Below are positions 10,800-23,741 of a stretch of 64,000 bases of DNA, piece by piece. How positions within the stretch are numbered: position 1 is the first letter of the stretch; each line of letters opens with the position of its first letter. A model generated the notes under the pieces. The model was not told the DNA's origin and searched no databases. It saw nothing but the letters and a program-made list of their open reading frames with translations. This DNA is from Costus lasius (Eukaryota; Streptophyta; Magnoliopsida; Zingiberales; Costaceae), in assembly GCA_027563935.2 (NCBI GenBank), contig CM050453.2, positions 85,782,665 to 85,846,664 of the forward strand, written 5' to 3'. The translations under genes and the position numbers were made by a program.

Positions 10800-13320
10800 A
10801 GCACGCGGAATTGTAGTGTCAAGTGGATGACCTCCTCACTAAGGGGTACATCTGCGAAAGCCTCAGTCCTTGCGTCGTACCCGTGCTTCTCACGCCTAAA
10901 AAGGATGGGTCGTCGCGCATGTGCGTCGATAGCCGAGCCATCAATAGGATTACCGTCAAGTATAGGTTTTCCATTCCCCGGCTTGATGATATGTTGGATT
11001 TGATCTCCGGCGCGTCTTGGTTTTCCAAGCTCGACCTCCGGAGTGGTTACCATTAGGTCCGCATTTGCGAAGGCGATGAGTGGAAGACCGTGTTCAAGAC
11101 CAAGGATGGTCTTTACGAGTGGCTTGTCATGCCATTCGGGTTGTCCAATGCCCCGTCCACTTTCATGCGCTTGATGAGTCAAGTCCTCCAGCCCTACATG
11201 GGCAAGTTTCTGGTCATCTACTTCGACGACATCCTGATCTTTAGTCAGACCCGAGAAGAGCACCTGGAGCATCTTCGCTCCACGTTCGAACTCCTTCGCT
11301 AGGAACGCCTCTTCCTTAACACGAAGAAGTGCTTCTTTCTGACCAACAGCGTATATTTCTTAGGATACATTGTGTCCGACCTAGGATTGTTCGTCGACGC
11401 TGCGAAGGTCGAGGCCATTCAGCATTGGCCCGAGCTTCCCACCGTAACCGAGGTCCGTAGTTTCTTGGGTCTTGCGGGTTTTTACCGATGATTCATTCGG
11501 GGGTTCAGCACGATTGCAACCCCCTTGACCCAACGCCTTTCCAAGGATGAGTTCGAGTGGACTGCTGCCACTCAACGTGCTTTTGATGCGCTTAAGGACG
11601 CCTTGACCACCGCCCCTATTTTGTGCCTCCCCGACTTTTCGAAAGTGTTTGAGGTTGCGTGCGATGCCTCCGATTCCGGCATCGGTGGTTCCCTTAGTCA
11701 AGAGGGCCATCCCGTGGCCTTTTTCAGCGAGAAACTGAACGTGGTACGCCAGCGTTACTCCACGTACGACAAGGAGTTCTACGCGATCGTTCAGTCTCTT
11801 CGGTAGTGGAGACATTACCTCCTCCACCGTGAATTTGTTTTGTACAGCGACCACCAGGCCCTTTCCTTCCTCAACGCTCAAAAGAAGTTGGGCGCCCACC
11901 ATGCTAAGTGGGTCAAGTACCTTCAGCAGTACTCCTTCGTGATCAACCACAAGGCGGGCAAAGAGAACGTCGTCGTGGATGCATTGAGTCACGTCCGGAC
12001 CCTTTTATGCGTAATGCGCACCCGTGTCAATACCTTTGACCACGTCAAATAGGAATACACCACGTGTTCTGACTTCGGTGCCATCTACACCGCTTTGACC
12101 GAGTCCGCTGACCCTGACTCTCCTTATCAGTTGTGCGAGGGTTACTTGTTCTTGGGGAACCGCTTGTGCATTCCCCACTCTTCACTTCGAGACCATCTTT
12201 TGCTCGAGCTCCACGCGGGTAGCGTTGCCGGCCATCATGGCCGTGACAAGACCCTTGAAATGGCAGAAGAGCGTTTCTTCTGGCCTTCCCTTCAGAAGGA
12301 TGTGGCGCGCATTGTGCACCATTGCGGCACGTGTCAATTAGCTAAACCCCGGCCGCCAAACACGGGTCTCTATACCCCCATTGCCGGTGGCCAACGGCCC
12401 ATGGCGCGACCTGAGCATGGACTTCATCCTCGGGTTGCCTCGGACCGCCTCCCGCTTCAATTCAATCTACGTCGTTGTCGATCGATTCTTGAAGATGGCC
12501 CACTTTATCCCTTGTTCGCGCACCGCGGACGCATCTCACATTGCCACCCTATTTGTCCGGGAGATCGTGCGCCTTCACGGTCTTCCCTCCTCCATCGTGT
12601 CCGATCGTGACACGCGTTTCGTGAGCCACTTCTGGCACTCACTTTGGGCTCTCTCGCACACCACACTCAAACTTTCCATGGCCTATCACCCTCAAACCGA
12701 TGGCCAAACCGAAGTGGTTAACCGCAGCTTGGGTAATCTCCTCTGTTGCCTTGTTGGCGACCATCCGCGGTCGTGGGATTCCATCCTGCCAATGCCTGAG
12801 TTTGCGTACAATAGCGCCTCCAATAGGACTACGGGTCTTAGTCCCTTCCAGATTGTTTTGGGCTACCAGCCACGTAAACCCATCGACCTGCATGACCTTC
12901 CCATCGAGTCCCATCACTCCCCGCATGCATACTCTTTTGCCCAGCATATCGCTAGTTTGCATGATGAGGTTCGGCGTCGTATCTTTTTGGGCAACACTCG
13001 CAATGCAATGAAGGCCAACGAGCATCATAGGCCACATCATTTTACTATAGGTGAGCTGGTGAGGGTGCGTGTCCACCCAGAGCGTTTATCGAGCAGGGCA
13101 CATTTTAAGCTCCAGCCACGATACATGGGACCCTATGCAGTGGTACGAAGGATTGACTCCAACACCTAGCAGCTTGACTTGCCTGAGGACATGGGAATTC
13201 ACCACGTCTTCAACATGGCGGACATCCTCCCCTTCCACGATCCTTTGGAAGGGCCATCGGACTACGACGACCCGCTGCCCCCTAGTTCTCCGGGGGAGAA
13301 CTCATCAGAATACGCAGCAG
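10800..13320 (+). pseudogene. Chromovirus-type pol: RT, RNase H, integrase
   Basis: Reverse transcriptase is clear: [18 protein letters not shown], then LDLRSGYH with a stop at 11054-11056, [15 protein letters not shown], and YFDD (11219-11230). RNase H starts at about 11640 (VACDASDSGIGG). Integrase has its HHCC domain at about 12210-12350 and the D, D, E residues in VVDRFLKMAHF (about 12477), SDRDTRF (about 12600) and TEVVNRS (about 12711). A GPY/F-like module lies at about 13110-13245. Stops interrupt at 11054, 11300, 11489, 11804, 12050 and 13167, and a frameshift lies near 12380. Several of the stops are TAG or TGA where CAG or CGA is expected. Confidence 0.85.
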
Positions 13321-13324
13321 AAGC

Positions 13325-14599
13325 TGATGTAGGAGCAAACGGACCCACAACAATACTCCGAGATGGCCCAAACACCATGGAAGACACTTGGGAAGACTCC
13401 CCAGGACGTGGGGAAGATACAGCACGAATTTTAGCACAATCAGAGTTCCCAAGGCCCCGACACGGCCAAGCAGTGCGCCCCTTCACGGCCGTGACACGGT
13501 TGACTGAAGACGTGAACACCAAGCACGGGCGTAACTCCAAGCACGGGCAAGTCGTGTCCGCTTCTGTGGATTTTGACGACGCCAAGCACGGGCGTGACTC
13601 CAAGCACGAGCAAGCCGTGCCCGCTTCTGTGGATTTCGGTGACTCTAAACACGACCATGCTCACCATCACGGCTAGGCCGTGTTCGCCCCTGATGACTCA
13701 TTACAGCCCCGATGACCTCACTTCGATGTGCACCGCCCCCCCCCCCTACCATGTTGCTCCACCCGATGACGATCCAAAGGAGCCCAACAAGGTGGAAATC
13801 TGGCGATCCCAACGCCAAAGTAAGCCCCCGGACCATTTCTTGGGCGTCATTAGCCCTCTTTCCATCCATACCGAAGTGGCATAGCCCAAGGGCACTACAA
13901 GTCAACCCTCTGAAGATCCAACCCTGGGTGGGCCGCGTAATCTGATTAGCAACACGGCCCAAGAATGAGCCGCAACAGTGGTGACCCAGCCCACTACGTC
14001 AAAGTTCTGCTGTCTTGTTGCCGTATGTTCGAAGCGCGTCTAAATCGCACCCGTACAAGGACACAGAATCACGTCCCCTCTGCCCCGAAGAATATTAGTT
14101 AGGAGTTTGTTACATCTCGTCTTTAGTCGTAGCTTGACCACTTTAGTGGCCTGCTAGAGTAGGTAGTTTGTTAAAGTTAAGTGTCTTATGTGTATTTTGT
14201 CTTGTTACCACCCCTCTATTCTATAAAAGAGGAGGTTGGGCTGTTATGTTCTTCAGTTCTCTTGGAGTGGAGAGACCTCCTAGTGAGTTAGAGTTGCCAG
14301 CGTTTGTAGAAGTCGAGCCGGAGCCTCGCCTTCATCGTTGTACGGGTCGAGGAACGCCTCGATTCCCAGTTGTTTTTGCTTTCTGATTGAAGTAAATCCC
14401 GCCCTTTCCGCGGGTCAGGTTCGCCTATTTTTCATTTCAGTTGTGTGATCCTTCGATACGATTTCCTCCTTCTCCTCACCCCGCTGTCCGACATCAGAGC
14501 CGTGGTTGTTTTCTTGTGCTCTTTGCTTGTTTCAGCTCCATAGCCCGGTGAGCTAACGTGCTGCGCCATCGCTGTTCCCCACGTGGCTAAGTTTAAAAC
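13325..14599 (+). repeat. Chromovirus-type 3' LTR, left part
   Basis: It starts TGATGTAGG like the 5' LTR. The 63-base unit is present twice (13521-13583 and 13584-13646) against once in the 5' LTR. It is cut at 14599 by the Copia element and continues at 23742. A C-rich tract lies at about 13736-13745. Confidence 0.87.
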
Positions 14600-16312
14600 T
14601 GTTGGGGTATGCCCTTAAGGCTAATGTTTGAGGTCTTGGGATTCTTTCAATATCATGTATAAACTCTTATGTTTATAAAGGCAATGGTTGTTATTCAGTT
14701 TGTTACATTGTCTGCTGCAATAATTGTACTTCTGAATAATGTCTCAATGCTGTTCAGCTAGGCTGACATGCTTTATGTCCTTAGTCGAGATATCTTGGTG
14801 AACATGAGACAGCCCTGATATGATTGAGACTAATATGTATTCTAATCTTATAGGATGCTTCGAGCATGGAATAAGATGTAGACTCATGGGTACATTGGAT
14901 GTACTGGACAGACCCTACTAGGATATTCAATTACTTGTCACAATGTGAATAATCCTTGATTGCAACAAGTGGCACATGTCCTTTGACTTGAGATCACTTG
15001 TGTTTCTAAATGATGATTGTCATTGTTTTGAGGTAGTTCAATATCATTTGAAACATAATGGTTATCAACTATCTTGGATAATGATCATGAGTCAGGTTAG
15101 GGCACTAGTGATAGATAAAGGATTGCCGTCTCCTTAATTGGAGTGTGATGTTCTAATGGGGCCCCCCTTGGATGAGATGATTGAGAAAGTGTATGGCCAT
15201 ACCCAGGTGACTATGTTCATCTGGTCTAATCATGCTCATCATATTGGAGCTACAGGCTTGACACGCTTGTCCAATAAGAACATCCAGTGGCAAAGGAAAT
15301 ATGTATGCCTAGTGAGTTGATTCACACTTGTGCTGTAGTTTGGGTGTAGTCTTGGAAGACTCTTTCCTCTATATCGGGAGACAGTGATGTGTTGCTAGAT
15401 ACCCCTCACTGATCGTGATAACGTAAGTTATCGTTACCGACATTTGAAGGAAACCCTCAGGGTCGCACAATTTGATGATATGGCTTACTTAAGTCAGATC
15501 GTATGGACTGAATTGTTTTGGTTCAGTTTAAAGGGATTTAAACTCTGATTGTAAGTGAGATCTGGTCTGATCATGTTTGATTGATTAGGGCTTGAGATCG
15601 GTAAGCTTTGATCGAGAGAGTTGATGCTAGATCGATGAGATCAAGAGCATCAAGAGATGAACGGTCAGATCCTGAACCTTAGGGTTTAAGGTGATCTGGA
15701 CAAAGGCTTGGTTTGATTTGATTTTGAGCCAAATTGGGTTGAACCGAATGGCTTGAACCGGTTCACATGGGTGAACGCATGGTTCAAAGTCTTCATGGCG
15801 CTTTGGGCGGTTTGCCTTGAGTGAGCGCACGGTTCATGAATGCATGAACGCATGAAGTGAAGGTTTACTATTTTTGGAAGAGGCGTTTTCCAAAATAGAT
15901 ACCACACCTCACGTTCGATGCACTCATGCAATTCTCGCCCTTTTTGCCTCTTCCTCTCGACGGCTTCTCGTGTGGTGAAGAAGGTTGTCACCAAGGAGAA
16001 GAAGAAGATCGCCAAGCAAGATCTCTCATTCCTTCCATTCGACAAGCACCCTTGGAGAACCTTGCTAGCACAAGGATCAACAAGGAGTAGGCTACATCAC
16101 CTTGTGTGCGCACCGTGTGGAGGAGAAGCACTCGATTCTCTTCTTCCTAGACGCCATTCGAACTAATGGCTATGGTATGATTCAATCTAAAGATTAAGTT
16201 GATCATATATGATGCATACGATTCTTGATGCCCTATTTTCCGCCCATGCACAAAGTTTTTTTTCATATGCGCATGTTTAGGGTTTCGCCCCCCTCTTGAA
16301 AGGGGTCCTTCA
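14600..16312 (+). repeat. Copia no. 1, 5' LTR
   Basis: TGTTGGGGTAT...GTCCTTCA, 1713 bp. A block shared with other LTR families lies at 15386-15410, followed by a hairpin GATAAC-GTAA-GTTATC (15417-15432) with a GNRA-type loop. A minus-strand open frame at 15686-16045 occurs in both LTRs and has no recognisable domain. Confidence 0.9.
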
Positions 16313-16315
16313 AAT

Positions 16316-16327
16316 TGGTATCAGAGC
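16316..16327 (+). other. Copia no. 1 primer binding site, tRNA-Met type
   Basis: TGGTATCAGAGC begins three bases after the LTR end. Confidence 0.88.
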
Positions 16328-18131
16328 GCCAAGTTTATGCATGATCTTATATGATTGCTTTGTGTTTTTGTGATCCATGCTTTGTATTTATGCTTAGATC
16401 TAAAACTATCATCATGCTCATGCGAAATATACATGTTGTATGTTTATTCTTATGTTGCGCATGTATGAAGTTTGTGTGGCGCATGTTATAGTTTTGCCAA
16501 AACTTATTTTGCGCGCCCTAGTAGATCTAATGCGCCTGCTATAAACCCTTAGACGGGTTAGTAGGGTTGAAGTCATCTTCTAGGTATGATCCAAACAGTC
16601 TGATCAGATTATCTGACAGCCTAGATGGGTCGACTAGATGGCACCTGTGCGCAGGCACGAGGTGGCTATAGGTCGACTGCAGACAGGCGTGTAGCGATGT
16701 CTGGTTGAGACAACTAGTGAACGCACATGAGTTAGGCCCGGGGTCACACCCGCTTGCCAGAACTCATGAGGTCGTTCAGCCCTTGGCACATGCATGGTTG
16801 ACCATTTGGTCAATTCAAGTCAGTTACGACTTGGTGCATGCAAGGGCAGTGGATCTGACTAGACATGATGAGTGGATCCCTATTGATGGACCGTTGTAAG
16901 GTTGTAGGCCTCATAAGAAAATTAAAATTGATGCCAATGGGTTTTCAAAAATTTTTATTCTTATAGGATCACATAATGATTGCATACCATGATGAGTGTT
17001 TATTTCATCTTATGTGGGTTGCCCTTTTAATGTGTGCTGTGCTGGGGCCTGCGAGCCTGGATAAATTGTAAATTAATTTTATTGTGATCTGCGTATCACA
17101 TTTATTTAATTTATAAAGTGTAATTGACCTGCGAGTCAATCTTGTCTAGATAGATTATTTTGTAATTTAATCAGACAAGAGCACAAAGCACACTTGGCAG
17201 AGGCGCATGCAGCAGAGGCTTGACCAGGTGGGAGGTCTAGGGTTCGACCCTAGGACAGGCGCATATACCTGGTGGGCGCACCTGAGCTGCAGTGGGCGCT
17301 TGGGGCCTGGGTTGGGCCAGATTAGATGCAAAAGACCCATGGAGAGCTCAAGTGAAGACTTAAGTTAAATTAAGGTCTTACTTAGGGTTAATGGGCTTTT
17401 TCCACATAAGATCAGCATGCTTTCTATTTATTGTTTTAATAATTAGACTTGCATGATTTATTTATCTTCTGCTATCACCATAGGAATTGCATGATAGTTA
17501 AGAAGATAAAAGACCGTTAAAATCCAACTCGCAATATCAAGCACGTAAGCCTTCTGTCGCGAAACCTCACTGTTCTGACTATCGTTGGGGCCGTGTTGTA
17601 CCCACTCAGTGGGCACGCCCATCTATCTTCAGACGGTGTGTGATTACACCTGCGTGTTACAGGGAAGGGATTTATCGCTTCTCGTTGCTCAGCATAGCAC
17701 GTGGTGGTCCAGGGAGTAGGTCAGGTCAGCTTGACCATGTAGACTACATATGTGGCGCATATGGTAGCACATGGAGGCAGCCATCTGTGGGATCAGAGAC
17801 TGTGTTGTACCAACTCAGTTGGCACAGTCTACTGGATTGCCCAGATGAAGGGGAATCGCACGGGTTGGCGATTGGCAGGGACTGCCTACCAGAAATTAGT
17901 GCTTGTACTCTCTGTGCATCTTATCTCGCCTGAGCGGGACGCGGAGACCAAGTATGAAATCTGGATCCCATCTCACTAAAAGAGTCTTACTCTTTCGGAC
18001 TGTTTTGCTGGATTTTTTAGTCAGATAAAATAGTGAGAAAAGAATCAGTCTTAAGTCCTGAATTGATTCTTAACATTGATACTGACCTTGCTGTTCTTGC
18101 ATTGTTGTAGATTCCTGCAGCAACGAACACC
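16328..18131 (+). other. Copia no. 1 long 5' leader with paired hairpins
   Basis: About 1.8 kb separates the primer site from the gag start, unusually long for Copia. No conserved coding frame is seen. Two hairpins of the same design stand at 17589-17619 and 17798-17829: an outer stem, a five-base bulge TTGTA on the 5' side, a five-base-pair inner stem and a TCA loop. The inner stems are CCCAC/GTGGG and CCAAC/GTTGG. A third small hairpin GGTCA-GCT-TGACC lies between them (17724-17736). The second Copia element has all three. Retroelement leaders often hold packaging or dimerisation signals, but that role here is inference. Confidence 0.6.
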
Positions 18132-21100
18132 ATGAGCTTCAATGTGCGATCCCTACTGGAAAGGGAGAAGTTTGCTGGGCCAAACTTCTCAGACAGGTAC
18201 GGACACCTTAAGATTGTTCTTAAGGCAGAGAGGAAACTGTATGTCCTCGAGACGGCTACACCGCCTCAACCCGCTCCGAACGCCGCAAGGGCGGTTCGGG
18301 AAGCCTATGAAAAGCATGTCAATGATAGCATTGATGTTGCTTGCCTGATGCTAGTGTCTATGACGCCACAGCTGCAGCGTCAGCATGAGGATATGTCTGC
18401 TATAGAAATGATAGCAAACCTCAAGATGCTATATGCTGCACAGGCGAGGACTGAATGCTATAATTTGACCAAGCTTTTCTTTCAGAGCAAACTGGCTGAA
18501 GGGAGTCCAGTGGGAGCTCATGTGCTCAAGATGATTGGGCACAAAGAGGCTCTAGAGAAACTGGGGCATACCATCAATCAGGAGCTTGCTGTAGACATTA
18601 TTCTGCAGTCTCTCCCGGCCTCTTTCGATCCGTTCATTATTAACTTTAATATGAATAAGATCGACTGTACCCCGGCAGAGTTGCTGAATATGCTCTTGAC
18701 TACTGAGGAGACTCTCAAGGGAAAGCCTTCAACCTCTGTCTTGATGTTTCCTTCCAGGAACAAGAAGAAGGGGAAGAAGGGCAAAGCCCCAGTCAAGAAC
18801 TACAACAAGGCTCTGAAACAAAAGGTTAAGCGGTCGAAGGAATACAGATGTTTCCACTGTGGCCAGCTGGGTCGCTGGAAAAAGGACTGTAAAGCGCTCC
18901 AGGGAGACAAGAGGGGAAGCATTGCTTCTGGCTCAGGTATTTTCGTGACTGAAGTCATGATATCTTCTTCTTCTATTTCATGGGTGTTGGACACTGCATG
19001 TGGAGTTCACATTTGTTCAAATGTACAGGAACTCAAGAGAAGAAGACAGGTGGGACAGCATGAGGTGGACCTACGAGTTGGAAACGGGGCACGGGTTGCT
19101 GCTGTTGCTGTAGGAGAATATTACATCTCATTACCATCTGGACTTGTATTAGAACTAAACAATTGTTACTTTGTTCCCAGCATTACTAAAAATATTATCT
19201 CTATTCCTGCTCTTGTCAGGAAAGGATTTTCCTTTGAATGTAACATTTCAAAGTGTGTTCTTTCTTTAGATAATATTGTTTATGCTACTGGATCAATTAA
19301 CAATGGGTTATTCATGTTGGACATGGAATGTTCTATACATAGTATTGATAATAAGAAAGCCAAGTATGCTGATGATAGCACCTTGCTATGGCATAGTCGT
19401 TTAGGCCATATTAACAAGAAGCGCATTAAGCGGTTGCATGATTATGGACTGCTGGGATCATTCTCCTATGAGGAGATTGATACATGCAAAGCTTGTTTGA
19501 TGGGCAAAATGACGAAGTCACCTTTTCTTAACAAAGGTCAAAGGGCTTCAGGTTTACTTGACCTTATACACAGTGATGTGTGTGGGCCATTTAGTAAACA
19601 TGCCAGAGGTGGCTATCAATACTTCATTACCTTTACTGATGATTTCAGTAGGTATGGTTATGTCTATCTTATGAGACATAAAAGTGAATCTTTTGACAAG
19701 TTCAAAGAGTTCAAGAATGAAGTACAAAATCAGCTAGGCTGAAATATCAAGGCACTTCGTTCTGATCGAGGTGGAGAATACCTAAGTCGAGAGTTTACTG
19801 ACTATCTCAAGGAGTGTGGGATTATCTCATAGCTCACTCCACCAGGAACACCGCAATGGAATGGTGTGTCCGAGAGGAGGAATAGAACCTTACTGGATAT
19901 GGTTCGTTCTATGATGAGTCAGGCTACTCTACCTTACTCCTTTTGGGGATTTACACTGGAAACAGCTGCAAAGGTACTAAACCGAGTGCCATCCAAGGCA
20001 GTTTCAAAGACCCCATATGAGTTATGGTATGGCAAACATCCGAGCTTGACATTTATAAAGATCTGGGGTTGCGAGGCTTATGTCAAAAAGCTCGCCTCTG
20101 GGAAACTAGAGAGTAGATTTGAGAAATGCATCTTTGTCGGTTACCCTAAAGAAACTAAGGGTTATTATTTCTACGATCCCAAAGAGAACAAGGTTTTTGT
20201 TGCTCGGACGACTATTTTTCTTGAGAAGGAGTTTCTTCTGCAAGAAGCCAGTGGGAGAGAAATAAAGCTGGATGAGAATCCAGAGGAAGGGCAAAGTAGT
20301 CAAGCACAATTGGATGAGCCTGAGCCAGTGGAACAGGTTATTGAACAACCTGAGGCTCAGATATCACGGGAACCGCGAAGATCGGGAAGGATCCGTCGAC
20401 AGCCTGAGCGCTATGACGGAGTCTACATCATTGATCATGATGAACCCCTCACTTATGCGGATGCGGTCAGTGGACCGGACTCAGCGAGATGGCTTGAAGC
20501 TATGCGAGCCGAGATGGACTCCATGTCAGATAACCAAGTCTGGGATTTGGTTGATCCGCCTCCGGGAGTAATCCCTATAGGCTGTAAATGGATCTTCAAG
20601 AAGAAGATTGACATGGATGGTAACGTGGTTACCTATAAAGGCAGGCTAGTTGCGAAAGGTTTCAAACAAATCTATGGGATAGATTATGATGAAACTTTCT
20701 CTCCTGTAGCTATGTTCAAGTCTATTCGGATTCTTTTCGCGATAGCAGCATATTACGATTATGAGATCTGGCAAATGGATGTGAAGACGGCTTTCCTTAA
20801 CGGAAAACTGGATGAGGATGTGTATATGACACAACCTGAAGGTTTCACTAATCCATCAGATCGTCATAGGATATGCAAGTTAAAGAAGTCCATTTATGGA
20901 CTTAAGCAAGCATCTAGAAGCTGGAATATTCGTTTTGATGAATCGATCAGTGAATTTGGTTTCATCAAGAACGAAGATGACCCGTGTGTATATAAGAGGT
21001 TTAGTGGGAGCGTGATTACTTTCCTAGTCCTCTACGTCGATGATATCTTAATCATTGGAAACGATATTCCTGAACTGCATGCTGTTAAGGCATGGTTAAG

Positions 21101-22016
21101 GAAATGTTTTCAGATGAAAGATCTAGGAGAAGCAGCCTATGTATTAGGTGTGAAGATCTACAGGGATAGATCTAAGAGGCTTCTCGGGCTGTGCCAGAGT
21201 ACTTACATTGATAAAGTCCTGGAGAGATTTCATTTAGAGAATTCTAAAAGAGGATATCTTCCAGTCAGACATGGTCTGAATCTTTCGAAGAGTCAGTGTC
21301 CACAAACACAGACTGAGAAAGATGAAATGGACAATACGCCTTATGCTTCGGCTATTGGATCCATTATGTATGCGATGTTGTGTACTCGCCCAGACGTCGC
21401 TTACGGGTTAAGCGTGACCAGTCGATTCCAAAGTAATCCAGGTCAGGCGCACTGGATTGCAGTCAAGAACATTTTAAAATATCTGCGGAGGACCAAAGAT
21501 ATGTTCTTGATATATGGAGGTCAGGAAGAACTCAGTATTGAAGGATATACTGATGCTTCGTTCCAATCTGACCAGGATGATTTCCGATCGCAATCAGGCT
21601 ATGTTTTTAGCTTGAATGGTGGAGCAGTGGTGTGGAAAAGTTTCAAACAGTCAATTGTTGCTGATTCCACAACAGAAGCCGAGTATGTGGCAGCCTCGGA
21701 AGCATCCAAGGAGGCAGTGTGGATTCGTAAGTTCGTTCAGGAACTTGGTGTTGTTCCTTCGAGTGCAGATCCATTGGTTATCTTTTGTGATAACACTGGA
21801 GCAATAGCACAAGCAAAGGAACCACGGTCGCACCAGAAGTCCAAGCACATACAGAGACGGTTTCACTTGATCCGGGAGATCATTGATCGAGGCGAGATCA
21901 AAGTCTGCAAGGTTCATACAGATGACAATCTGGCAGACCCGCTTACCAAGCCTCTGGCGTAGCAGAAGCATGAGAAGCACTGTAATAATATGGGTTTGAG
22001 ATTTCTCAACCATTAG
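18132..22016 (+). pseudogene. Copia no. 1 gag-pol polyprotein, three in-frame stops
   Basis: One frame of 1295 codons encodes Gag (residues about 1-230), a zinc knuckle CFHCGQLGRWKKDC (18849-18890, His replaced by Arg), protease WVLDTACGVH (about 18979), integrase (HHCC about 19388-19500; DRGGEY; ERRNRTLLD), reverse transcriptase (QMDVKTAFLNG; YVDD at 21034-21045) and RNase H (YTDASFQSD; AEYVAASEA). Copia order, with integrase before RT, is clear. Stops lie at 19740-19742 (TGA), 19830-19832 (TAG) and 21960-21962 (TAG). The second Copia element has CGA, CAG and CAG there, so each is one C-to-T change. Confidence 0.92.
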
Positions 22017-22036
22017 ATTAAGTGCAAGTGGGAGAT

Positions 22037-23736
22037 TGTTGGGGTATGCCCTTAAGGCTAATGTTTGAGGTCTTGGGATTCTTTCAGTATCATGTATAAA
22101 CTCTTATGTTTATAAAGGCAATGGTTGTTATTCAGTTTGTTACATTGTCTGCTGCAATAATTGTACTTCTGAATAATGTCTCAATGCTGTTTAGCTAGGC
22201 TGACATGCTTTATGTCCTTAGTCGAGATATCTTGGTGAACATGAGACAGCCCTGATATGATTGAGACTAATATGTATTCTAATCTTATAGGATGCTTCGA
22301 GCATGGAATAAGATGTAGAGTCATGGGTACATTGGATGTACTGGACAGACCCTACTAGGATATTCAATTGCTTGTCACAATGTGAATAATCCTTGATTGC
22401 AACAAGTGGCACATGTCCTTTGACTTGAGATCACTTGTGTTTCTAAATGATGATTGTCATTGTTTTGAGGTAGTTCAATATCATTTGAAACATAATGGTT
22501 ATCAACTATCTTGGATAATGATCATGAGTCAGGTTAGGGCACTCGTGATAGATAAAGGATTGCCGTCTCCTTAATTGGAGTGTGATGTTCTAATGGGGCC
22601 CCCCTTGGATGAGATGATTGAGAAAGTGTATGGCCATACCCAGGTGACTATGTTCATCTAGTCTAATCATGCTCATCATATTGGAGCTACAGGCTTGACA
22701 CGCTTGTCCAATAAGAACATCCAGTGGCAAAGGAAATATGTATGCCTAGTGAGTTGATTCACACTTGTGCTGTAGTTTGGGTGTAGTCTTGGAAGACTCT
22801 TTCCTCTATATCGGGAGACAGTGATGTGTTGCTAGATACCCCTCACTGATCGTGATAACGTAAGTTATCATTACCGACATTTGAAGGAAACCCTCAGGGT
22901 CGCACAATTTGATGATATGGCTTACTTAAGTCAGATCGTATGGACTGAATTGTTTTGGTTCAGTTTAAAGGGATTTAAACTCTAATTGTAAGTGAGATCT
23001 AGTCTGATCATGTTTGATTGATTAGGGCTTGAGATCAGTAAGCTTTGATCGAGAGAGTTGATGCTAGATCGATGAGATCAAGAGCATCAAGAGATGAACG
23101 GTCAGATCCTGAACCTTAGGGTTTAAGGTGATCTGGACAAAGGCTTGGTTTGATTTGATTTTGAGCCAAATTGGGTTGAACCGAATGGCTTGAACCGGTT
23201 CACATGGGTGAACGCATGGTTCAAAGTCTTCATGGCGCTTTGGGCGGTTTGCCTTGAGTGAGCGCACGGTTCATGAATGCATGAACGCATGAAGTGAAGG
23301 TTTACTATTTTTGGAAGAGGCGTTTTCCAAAATAGATACCACACCTCACGTTCGACGCACTCATGCAATTCTCGCCCTTTTTGCCTCTTCCTCTCGACGG
23401 CTTCTCGTGTGGTGAAGAAGGTTGTCGCCAAGGAGAAGAAGAAGATCGCCAAGCAAGATCTCTCATTCCTTCCATTCGACAAGCACCCTTGGAGAACCTT
23501 GCTAGCAAAAGGATCAACAAGGAGTAGGCTACATCACCTTGTGGAGGAGAAGCACTCGATTCTCTTCTTCCTAGATGCCATTCGAACTAATGGCTATGGT
23601 ATGATTCAATCTAAAGATTAAGTTGATCATATATGATGCATACGATTCTTGATGCCCTATTTTCCGCCCATGCACAAAGTTTTTTTTCATATGCGCATGT
23701 TTAGGGTTTCGCCCCCCTCTTGAAAGGGGTCCTTCA
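22037..23736 (+). repeat. Copia no. 1, 3' LTR
   Basis: It follows the polypurine tract AAGTGGGAGA (about 22026-22035) and ends GTCCTTCA at 23736. Relative to the 5' LTR it lacks 13 bases near 23540. Confidence 0.9.
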
Positions 23737-23741
23737 AAAAC

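Larger units (their letters stand above)
14600..23736 (+). mobile_element. Copia (Pseudoviridae) LTR retrotransposon no. 1, target duplication AAAAC
   Basis: A 9137-bp element with perfect AAAAC duplications (14595-14599, 23737-23741), inserted in the chromovirus-type 3' LTR. LTRs are 14600-16312 and 22037-23736. They differ by about 14 substitutions plus a 13-base deletion, roughly 0.8%, so the insertion is young. It has a tRNA-Met primer site, a leader of about 1.8 kb and a single gag-pol frame with three stops. It is the same family as the element at 34881. Long LTRs and total size suggest an Angela- or SIRE-like lineage, but this is not proven here. Confidence 0.92.

Noticed and set aside
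15686..16045. Minus-strand 119-codon frame found in both LTRs of Copia no. 1 (also 23123-23482)
   Set aside because: LTRs are copies of each other, so presence in both is not evidence of coding. It is not kept in Copia no. 2.
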